From: JAOTZA01 sp965224065
GTDB lineage: Bacteria > Acidobacteriota > Thermoanaerobaculia > Multivoradales > JAHEKO01
Length of the DNA: 64,000 nt
Reading direction: 5' to 3'
NCBI GenBank assembly: GCA_965224065.1
Contig: CBDCYF010000005.1
Span: 558,001 to 622,000 of the forward strand
Positions 1-6,811 of the stretch are shown here, piece by piece; the first letter of the stretch is position 1; every line of letters starts with the position of its first letter. Under the pieces are notes generated by a model, which worked only from the letters and a program-made list of their open reading frames with translations, did not search any database and was not told where the DNA came from. Position numbers and translations under genes: made by a program.

Positions 1-8
1 GTTTCCGC

Positions 9-569
9 TCAAGACAACGACCCGAGCTCGAGAGTGAGCCAGGCCTTGGCTTTCTTCCAATCCAGACGGGCCGTACGGGCCGAGATTCCGAGGCCCTCAC
101 CGATCTCGTCGTAGGACATTCCGCCAAAAAATTTGCACTCGACGACGCGGGCCAGACGCTCGTTTTGGCCCTGAAGGCGATCGAGGGCCTCGTCGAGTGC
201 CAGCAGCGTCTCGTCTCGCTGTCCACCAGCCACGCTGTTCTCGTCGAGCTCCAGCGGCGCGATGGGGCCGCCACGCTTCTCCGCCGAACGCCGCCGAAAA
301 TAGTCGATCAGAATCTGGCGCATGGCGCGCGCCGAGAGCGCCAGAAAGTGTGCCCGGCTTTGCAGATCAACCCGGTTCTGATCGACCAGCTTCAAGTAGG
401 ACTCGTTGATCAAGCCCACGGTGTTGAGGGTTTGCTGTCGATGGCGCTTGAGCTGCGCCCTGGCCACGGCTCGAAGCTCCTGGTAGAGCGTCTCGTACAC
501 TTCTCCGAGCGCTTCCCCATCGCCGGTCTTCGCCCTCACCAGGAGCTCGGTTACGTCTTTGCCCTGCAT
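9..569 (-). CDS. ECF-family RNA polymerase sigma factor
   Basis: The 186-residue product has the two-domain layout of an extracytoplasmic-function sigma factor. Region 2 lies around residues 20-95 (RAHFLALSARAMRQILIDYF) and region 4 around 125-180, with a helix-turn-helix segment (MSYDEIGEGLGISARTARL). The 'LINESYLKLVDQ' and 'AMRQILIDYFRRR' stretches are typical of the sigma-70 subfamily that is expanded in Acidobacteria and Planctomycetes. It directs RNA polymerase to a dedicated promoter set. It lies 9 bases downstream of the kinase gene on the same strand, so the two are almost certainly co-transcribed. In this subfamily a co-encoded Ser/Thr kinase is thought to take the place of an anti-sigma factor. 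No anti-sigma gene is visible. The targets are unknown. Confidence 0.9.
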   Translation of the reverse strand: MQGKDVTELLVRAKTGDGEALGEVYETLYQELRAVARAQLKRHRQQTLNTVGLINESYLKLVDQNRVDLQSRAHFLALSARAMRQILIDYFRRRSAEKRGGPIAPLELDENSVAGGQRDETLLALDEALDRLQGQNERLARVVECKFFGGMSYDEIGEGLGISARTARLDWKKAKAWLTLELGSLS

Positions 570-578
570 GGGATCGCT

Positions 579-3461
579 CTAGCGAACGGCCTGCAGCTCC
601 CGGCGCGCGCGCCGGACCAATGCCGCCTCGGACCCCAGGGCCTTCTCAAGCGTTTTGGCCGCTCGCGTCAGATGCACACCGGCTTCGGAGTCACCCAGCC
701 GAGACTTGGCGACACCAAGCCAGAGGTGGGTCTCTCCCAACCGGGCGTCGCCTTCCGGAAGCATCGTCTCGTAGGCCTCCGCCGCCGTGGTCAGCAATGG
801 CAATGCCCTGGCTAACCCACCCCGCTCCACCAGGACCGCGCCGGCGGCCATCTGAGCCGCCAGAAGCGCCGGGTGCCCGGCCGGTAGTTGCCTCTCGCAG
901 ATCGAAAGACCCTCCATCGAGTGCGTCTCGGCTTCGGCGAGCCGCCCTTCGAGCATCCGAAGCCGGCCCAGGTTCGCCAGCGACATCCCAACCGTGGCGT
1001 GCCCATCGCCATGAAGACGACGCCTCATCTCCAGCGCCTCCTCAAAAAAACCTCCCGCCTTGTCGTACGCCCCGAGCTCGCGGTGCATGACCCCCAGGTT
1101 GTTCAATCCCGCAGCCACCAGATTGTCGTCCTGATCACCCCAGACCTCCCGCCAGATACCGAGCGCGTCGCTCTGCACTTCGACGGCGCCATCGATGTCA
1201 CCCAACCGATAGCGCAGCGCCGCCAGATTGGTCAGGATCTCCCCCAAAGCGGGGTTGGCCCGACCAAACCTCTCGTCCCAGGCCTCGACCGCCTGCTCGT
1301 AGAGCCGGCCCGCCTCCTCAAACCGACCCTGGCGCTGCACGGCGGCACCGATCTGCCCCAGCGAGCGCGCGATATCGGGGTGCCCGTTGGGATAGATGAC
1401 CTGCCGGATCTCTAAGATCTCGCGATGGACCTGCTCGGCGTCGGCAAACCGGGCCGTCCGGAGCATCAGCTCGGCGAGGTTCCATCGAATGGTCGCCACA
1501 TCGACATGATTCCGTCCGAGCGCCTTCTCGCGCGAAGCCAGCACCTCTCGCAGGGTCTGTTCGGCATCTTCCCAACGCTCTTGGTGGATCAGCAGATTGC
1601 CCAGCTCCATGCGGGCGGAGCCGTGTGCCGCGCCTCCAGGATCGTGGACCGTCAGATCGATCGCTTGGCGAAGATGCCGTTCGGATTCCTCATAACGACC
1701 GCGTTTCATCAGGGCGACGCCGATCGAGGTGTGCGCGGCGGCGGAGTTTTCTCCCGCACCCGCGGCGAGCAGCCCTTGGAGAATCCGTTCCGCCTCCTGG
1801 GGGTCTCCGACGACCGCCAAGTGCTCCGCAAGCGCGACCTCGGATTCTCGGGCCGCCGTGCTGCCGGCACCCAACTCACCGGTCGCGAGGGCCACCGCAC
1901 GGCGCAGAAACGACTCACCCTTCTCGACCTCCCCGAGCTTGCCGTAGAGTGTCCCCAGGATCCGCAGCAGATCGACCTGAGCCCGCGGGCCCGCCTCGAG
2001 GTGATCCACCTGCGTCGCACCGGCGTTGACCAGATCCAGCGCGGTAAGCGGCTGGCCGGGGTTGGATTCGGGATCGGCGCCTTCAAAGAGGTCGAACAGA
2101 AAATCACCGACCGCCTGGGCGCGGGCCGCTTCCCTCCGAGCCGTCCGGGTTTGCCAGGCGGTGGCAACGACCCCGGCCAGCAACGCGAGAGCCACCAGGG
2201 TTGCTGCCGCCACCCCGAACCGGTGGCGTCTCACATACTTTCCGGCCCGGTAGCCAAAGGTCGCGGGACGGGCGGCCACCGGGTGACCGTCCAGAAACCT
2301 CCGCACGTCGTCGCTCAGATCCCGTACCGTGACGTAGCGCTCATCCGGCTCCTTGCGCATCGCCTTGAGCACGATGGTGTCCAGATCGCCGCGCAAACGC
2401 TTGCGCCAGCTTTCGGTCCTCGGCGGCGGTTTCGCGCCGACTCCGGCTCCCGTAGACGGCTTCTCCGGTTCGCTCTCGCAAACGATGCGCTCGATCTCGC
2501 TCGGAGACTTCCCCTGGAGATCGAACGGCCGCTTGCCGGTCAAAAGCTCGAAGAGCAAGACTCCGAGCCCATACACATCGGTCGCCGTAGTGATGGCCTC
2601 ACCCTGGATCTGCTCCGGAGCCGCGTACTCCGGGGTCATCAGAAAGACACCGGTCCGGGTCATGGGGGCCTCGGCGAGCGCGATCGCCGACGGATCCAGG
2701 AGTTTGGCGATCCCAAAGTCCACCAGCTTGACCCGGCCATCCTTGGTCACCAAGATGTTCGACGGTTTGAGGTCGCGGTGAACGATCAAGCGCCGGTGGG
2801 CATAGGCGACGGCGTCACAGACCGACAGAAAGAGACGCAAACGATCGTCCAGCCGCAAATCCTCGGCTTGGCAGTACTCGGTAATCTCGGAACCGTCCAC
2901 ATATTCGAGCACCAGGTACGGCGGCATCCCGGGATCGGCACCGGCATCCAGGATCTTGGCGATCCCATCGTGGCGCAGCGCACCCAGGATCTGACGCTCG
3001 GAGTGGAACCGCTCGGCAGCCTCGGCTCCGGTCAGCGGGTGAAGAAGCTTGATCGCCACCTTCTGCCGCAGCACCTCGTCGTCCCGCTCGGCGAGCCATA
3101 CCTCCGCCATCCCGCCCGAGCCCAACCGTTCGAGCAGGCGGTAGGGGCCGAAACGCATCTCTTTTCCGGCATTTCGACGGATTTCTCTCCGCCCCGGATC
3201 GGCTGAGGCGTCCCGGTCATCCCGCAGCTCCATCAGAAGCCGCTCGGAGTCCTCGCCACTCAGGTCGAGCGGGCCGCGCTCAAGAAAGGAGTCCTCCGCG
3301 TCCATCGCGGCCAGCAGACGCAGCAAGGCTCCATGCAGCTCGGGATCTCGCTCTTCGAGCTCGGCCAGGCGCGATTCGCGCGACTCCGCAGGGAGCTCCT
3401 GCATCTGGTCCAGCAAGACCTCGAGCTCAGCCCAACGCCTACGATGCGCCTGTTTGTCCAT
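579..3461 (-). CDS. Membrane-anchored Ser/Thr protein kinase with C-terminal TPR array
   Basis: A 960-residue Hanks-type kinase. The kinase domain starts at about residue 104: glycine loop at 113-118 (LGSGGM), catalytic lysine K138 in VAIK, HRD at 228-230, DFG at 248-250 and APEQ at about 281. A single hydrophobic helix at about 416-435 anchors it in the inner membrane. The remaining 500 residues are tetratricopeptide repeats of the ~42-residue type, with recurring 'LG..Y.K.G.F.EAE.L...AL' units, and would face the periplasm. The architecture kinase-TM-TPR is common in Acidobacteria. It is the first gene of a two-gene unit with the ECF sigma factor, so it probably phosphorylates or controls that factor in response to an envelope or periplasmic signal. 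That link is inferred from context. Confidence 0.93.
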   Translation of the reverse strand: MDKQAHRRRWAELEVLLDQMQELPAESRESRLAELEERDPELHGALLRLLAAMDAEDSFLERGPLDLSGEDSERLLMELRDDRDASADPGRREIRRNAGKEMRFGPYRLLERLGSGGMAEVWLAERDDEVLRQKVAIKLLHPLTGAEAAERFHSERQILGALRHDGIAKILDAGADPGMPPYLVLEYVDGSEITEYCQAEDLRLDDRLRLFLSVCDAVAYAHRRLIVHRDLKPSNILVTKDGRVKLVDFGIAKLLDPSAIALAEAPMTRTGVFLMTPEYAAPEQIQGEAITTATDVYGLGVLLFELLTGKRPFDLQGKSPSEIERIVCESEPEKPSTGAGVGAKPPPRTESWRKRLRGDLDTIVLKAMRKEPDERYVTVRDLSDDVRRFLDGHPVAARPATFGYRAGKYVRRHRFGVAAATLVALALLAGVVATAWQTRTARREAARAQAVGDFLFDLFEGADPESNPGQPLTALDLVNAGATQVDHLEAGPRAQVDLLRILGTLYGKLGEVEKGESFLRRAVALATGELGAGSTAARESEVALAEHLAVVGDPQEAERILQGLLAAGAGENSAAAHTSIGVALMKRGRYEESERHLRQAIDLTVHDPGGAAHGSARMELGNLLIHQERWEDAEQTLREVLASREKALGRNHVDVATIRWNLAELMLRTARFADAEQVHREILEIRQVIYPNGHPDIARSLGQIGAAVQRQGRFEEAGRLYEQAVEAWDERFGRANPALGEILTNLAALRYRLGDIDGAVEVQSDALGIWREVWGDQDDNLVAAGLNNLGVMHRELGAYDKAGGFFEEALEMRRRLHGDGHATVGMSLANLGRLRMLEGRLAEAETHSMEGLSICERQLPAGHPALLAAQMAAGAVLVERGGLARALPLLTTAAEAYETMLPEGDARLGETHLWLGVAKSRLGDSEAGVHLTRAAKTLEKALGSEAALVRRARRELQAVR

Positions 3462-3649
3462 CCGCGCCCCCCTGTGGGTCCGAGGCGTCCAGCGACGCCG
3501 GATGGGGCGATTCTAGCCCGCGTGGGGGCGACGACCGTCCAGTGGAGCGGGCTCGGCTTCGTGAGGCAAGGATCACGATGTCGACGGCGCTATCCGCCAA
3601 CGCCGCGAAGACGGCCGAATCCCCGCTTCCGTCGAATGATCGGGGCAGC

Positions 3650-4168
3650 CTACAGCCCGGAGACGATGTGTTTCGCCGCCCGCAGTTGGAGCTCAGGGTC
3701 GGTGGGCTGCATGAGATCGAATACCGAGCTTCCGCTACGAAACAGAAGCCGGCGTGCCTTGGCAGAACTTGCCAGAAAGCCACCGTCGCCTACATCCGGC
3801 TGCGGTTCGATCGGTGAGATCGTCTCGAGCGCTTCCGCCATCGCTTCGAGAAGCGCCTGCGCCTCGTCATCCGAGTCCATGGCCGTCACCGAAAACATCA
3901 GGGTCTTCCGGGGCTCCTTCCGGGAAAAGAACAAGCAGTAGTCTTCTTCCGGATCTCCTTCCGAGACGAGACTGTCCAGATCGACGTCCAGAAACTCGGC
4001 AACCGTACTGACCGACAGCCCGCCGCAACTATCGATCGTCGCGCTGCCGCGCCTCGCGACGTCTTGCTGCGCGCGATCGGCCTTTGATCCACAGCCCCCA
4101 CATCCACTCAACCCTGAAACCACGACCAGCAGCACAATCCCCCGAGGAATCAAGAAACGATTTGCCAT
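3650..4168 (-). CDS. Small hypothetical lipoprotein
   Basis: The 172-residue product begins with a hydrophobic signal ending in a lipobox (LSGC), so it should be lipidated and exported. The start at 4168 (MANRF...) is preferred to an in-frame codon 21 bases upstream because it gives a standard signal and leaves a 12-base gap from the gene before it. The mature part has two cysteines likely to pair (SCGGL and DYCLFF), acidic stretches and no catalytic signature I recognise. The first half (a cysteine after the signal, then 'VAEFLDVDLDSL...YCLF') vaguely resembles solute-binding lipoproteins of unknown function. It follows the repeat-rich exported protein on the same strand and may be co-transcribed with it. 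Confidence 0.7.
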   Translation of the reverse strand: MANRFLIPRGIVLLVVVSGLSGCGGCGSKADRAQQDVARRGSATIDSCGGLSVSTVAEFLDVDLDSLVSEGDPEEDYCLFFSRKEPRKTLMFSVTAMDSDDEAQALLEAMAEALETISPIEPQPDVGDGGFLASSAKARRLLFRSGSSVFDLMQPTDPELQLRAAKHIVSGL

Positions 4169-4179
4169 GAAAACCCCCG

Positions 4180-6621
4180 CTATGGACACTTTGGGTTGCA
4201 GGCGCGCACCTCGACCTCGGTCCGCACCTTGATCATATTGTCGGGTGTCGCAGCGTCATGCTGGAACGACTCGTTGATCTCCGAGTATTGCTCTTCGCTG
4301 TGGACGACAACTTCGAGCTCGGGATCTTCTCTCAGCGCGCGCGTCAAGATGTAGTGGCCCCCCTCGTGGTCGATTTCCTGGACCATCACGTATGGAAAGG
4401 GCACGGAGAGGTTGGCGAGGACATAGGCCGCGGTCGAGCTCTTGTCGAAGTCCTGCCTCGCCGCCTCCAAACGGATCCGAGCCTTGTCACCTTCGATGAC
4501 ACCGCGGATCGGAATGTAGAAATAGTTTGGGCTCAGAAGCACCCTGGCGAAAGTTCCTATTCCCCCGGCGTAGTAGCTCGGGAGCGGATTGAACACCATC
4601 CGGAGCAGCGTGTCGCGCTTGATCTCGGGTTGAATTCGCCAGAGGTCTTCGTCGAGCTTGAACGACGTCGCGACACCTTCGAACTCACCGGTCACGGGTT
4701 GGGCTCCGGCCGTGCCTTTTTCGTAGCGCAACCGCAGCTCGCCTTCGATATTTGTCTCGTAAGCGTAGAAACGGCCCGCGTCGACAAAGACCTCGGCGGT
4801 CATCTTCCCCTCAAAGGGCCCGACGTATTTTTCGCAGAAGATTCGAAAAAATATCTCTATATCGAAGGTCACCAGTCCCTTGATGCCGTTCTCCATCACC
4901 TTGAAACGGCTCAATGAGCCGGTCGCTGCCGCTTTGGCGGCCGAAGCCAACTGGCTGCGCGCCGCCTCGGCCGGCAGACTGCTGCCGCCGAGATCTCCCA
5001 AGGCGGCGCCGGCTGCAGCGCTCGCAGCGTTCTCTTTTGCCAAGTCCGCGGCGACTTTGGCCGCAGAAGACACGGCCGCCTTGGCTAACTTTTTTGCCGC
5101 CGTCATCGCGGCGGTCATCGAGTCCCAAGCCTGCTGAACGTAGTGCAGCCCATCGCAGAGCGTATGGTCGTAGTCAAGCTTCTGAAGCTGCTGCTCGAAG
5201 GACTCCTGCTGCTTCTCGATCTCATCGGCCGCGCGTCCCATTTCCTCGTGGAGCTGGCGAAGCTCCTCCCGGGCTTCCCCTGCGCCCTCCCCGCCGGAGC
5301 CGCCGCCGGCCCCAGACCCCGATGCACCTTCCGATTCCCCACCGGCCGCAGCGCCTCCGCCGCTCCCAGGCTCCGATGAGCCCTCGGGTGCAGAGCTAGG
5401 CTCGTCGCCGCCGGGTGGAGTCGGCGCGTCTTCGGGAACGCTCTGGGGCTTCTCGGCGGTGTCACCGGGATTGAGGTTGGGGTCGGTTCCAGGCTTCGTC
5501 TCCCCGACACCATCGCTCCCCGGAGGAGTCGGCGCGCCCTCGGGAACGCTCTGGGGCTTCTCGGCGGTGTCGCCGGGGTTGAGGTTGGGGTCGGTTCCGG
5601 GCTTGGTCTCGCCGACGCCATCGCTTCCCGGAGGGGTCGGCGCGCCTTCGGGAACGCTCTGGGGCTTCTCAGCGGTGTCACCGGGATTGAGGTTGGGGTC
5701 GGTCCCGGGCTTGGTCTCGCCGACGCCATCGCTCCCGGGCAGGGTCGGCGCGCCCTCGGGAACGCTCTGGGGCTTCTCGGCGGTGTCGCCGGGGTTGAGG
5801 TTGGGGTCGGTTCCGGGCTTGGTCTCGCCGGCGCCATCGGTTCCGGGTGTTGGCCCGCCTTCGGGAACGCTCTGGGGCTTCTCAGCTGTATCGCCGGGGT
5901 TGAGGTTGGGGTCGGTTCCAGGCTTGGCTTCGGACCCGGACCCGCCTCCGCTCCCGTCCTTGTCGGAGTCTTCGTCCTCGATTGCCTCTTCGAGTGCCTC
6001 CATGCTCTGGTCGAGAAGCTCGAGAGCCTTGTCGACATCCGCCAGCAATTCCTTGAGACCGTCGACACGCTGGGTCAGCTCTTCGCGCTCCACCGAGGCG
6101 GGAGCTCGGCGAATCGTGTCGGAGAACTTCTCGTTCCCGCGTTCGATCGCGGCGAAGGCGGCCGCCATCCGGCGCGTGGCCTCGCGCCGCAGACTCGAGG
6201 GCACCTGCACCGTGAAACTCGCACTCGAGCTCGCTCTGCGGTCAGCCGCAAAGACCGTAACGGCGTACTTTCCCGTGGCAGTGGTGTTGGAAAAGGAGTA
6301 TGTGTACGTCTGATCGGACGAGAGACGGGCCGAGGAGTCCCAGCGTGTGCCGTCCGGGCCGACGATCTCGATCGGGATCGCTTTTTTGTCGCCCAAGGGT
6401 ACCGAGCGCCCCGATATCACTACGGTGCCCCCTACCACGGATGTAGTAGGAGAGATGTTCAGCTCGAGCGGGGTCTTGCCGCGCTCGAGGCCCGCGGCCG
6501 GCCAGGGGGCAGCGACCGTGACGACAGCCAGGACCGTCGAAATCGCTCGGCGAAGACTGTCCTGTCGGAAGGCCACCATGGCTTTCGACCGGCGTTTTTG
6601 GGGGTTGATGCGTATTTGCAT
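4180..6621 (-). CDS. Exported Ig-like protein with five 36-residue Pro/Gly/Thr repeats and coiled coils
   Basis: About 813 residues from the ATG at 6621; ATG 6579 and GTG 6669 are alternatives. A signal segment (ISTVLAVVTVAAPWPAAG) is followed by a bacterial Ig-like beta domain, a helical segment rich in charged residues, then five tandem repeats built on KPGTDPNLNPGDTAEKPQS. After a Gly/Ser/Ala-rich linker comes a coiled coil (REELRQLHEEMGRAADEIEK), an alanine-rich helical region and a C-terminal beta-rich domain of about 230 residues that I do not recognise. The low-complexity repeats look like an extended stalk between two folded modules. It is divergent from the OmpA-like lipoprotein gene at 6812 and may be part of the same envelope system. 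The function is unknown. Confidence 0.8.
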   Translation of the reverse strand: MQIRINPQKRRSKAMVAFRQDSLRRAISTVLAVVTVAAPWPAAGLERGKTPLELNISPTTSVVGGTVVISGRSVPLGDKKAIPIEIVGPDGTRWDSSARLSSDQTYTYSFSNTTATGKYAVTVFAADRRASSSASFTVQVPSSLRREATRRMAAAFAAIERGNEKFSDTIRRAPASVEREELTQRVDGLKELLADVDKALELLDQSMEALEEAIEDEDSDKDGSGGGSGSEAKPGTDPNLNPGDTAEKPQSVPEGGPTPGTDGAGETKPGTDPNLNPGDTAEKPQSVPEGAPTLPGSDGVGETKPGTDPNLNPGDTAEKPQSVPEGAPTPPGSDGVGETKPGTDPNLNPGDTAEKPQSVPEGAPTPPGSDGVGETKPGTDPNLNPGDTAEKPQSVPEDAPTPPGGDEPSSAPEGSSEPGSGGGAAAGGESEGASGSGAGGGSGGEGAGEAREELRQLHEEMGRAADEIEKQQESFEQQLQKLDYDHTLCDGLHYVQQAWDSMTAAMTAAKKLAKAAVSSAAKVAADLAKENAASAAAGAALGDLGGSSLPAEAARSQLASAAKAAATGSLSRFKVMENGIKGLVTFDIEIFFRIFCEKYVGPFEGKMTAEVFVDAGRFYAYETNIEGELRLRYEKGTAGAQPVTGEFEGVATSFKLDEDLWRIQPEIKRDTLLRMVFNPLPSYYAGGIGTFARVLLSPNYFYIPIRGVIEGDKARIRLEAARQDFDKSSTAAYVLANLSVPFPYVMVQEIDHEGGHYILTRALREDPELEVVVHSEEQYSEINESFQHDAATPDNMIKVRTEVEVRACNPKCP
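5411..5945. repeat. Tandem 108-bp coding repeat, five copies
   Basis: Near-identical units begin at about 5461, 5569, 5677, 5785 and 5890 (spacing 108, 108, 108 and 105 bases). They encode the 36-residue repeat of the exported protein. Copies alternate between two versions (a 'gtcaccgggattg' form and a 'gtcgccggggttg' form), so the array probably grew by duplication of a 216-bp dimer. Stops are absent in other frames, which creates long spurious ORFs on both strands. Confidence 0.9.
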
Positions 6622-6811
6622 GGGCTGTCTCGCTTCTCGTTTGGTTTTCAGCACGCGATCCTCTGACACTGCCTGCCACTACCCCTCATTACGCAGGATC
6701 ACCGACAGAGCGGCATTACTCCCCCTAGCAGCCCGTGGTAGGCCGCCCAATCTATCTCGGATGCCGGTTCTCCTGCCCGGTTTCGTATTGACGGGTAGGA
6801 GAAGATCTCTC

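Noticed and set aside
5411..5945. CRISPR array
   Set aside because: Units are 108 bp, directly adjacent, with no spacers, and lie inside a coding frame.
5459..6313. Plus-strand open frame with repeats of 'SVPGLVSPTPSLPGGVGAPS'
   Set aside because: Antisense to the tandem repeat of the exported protein; the repetition is inherited from the DNA repeat.
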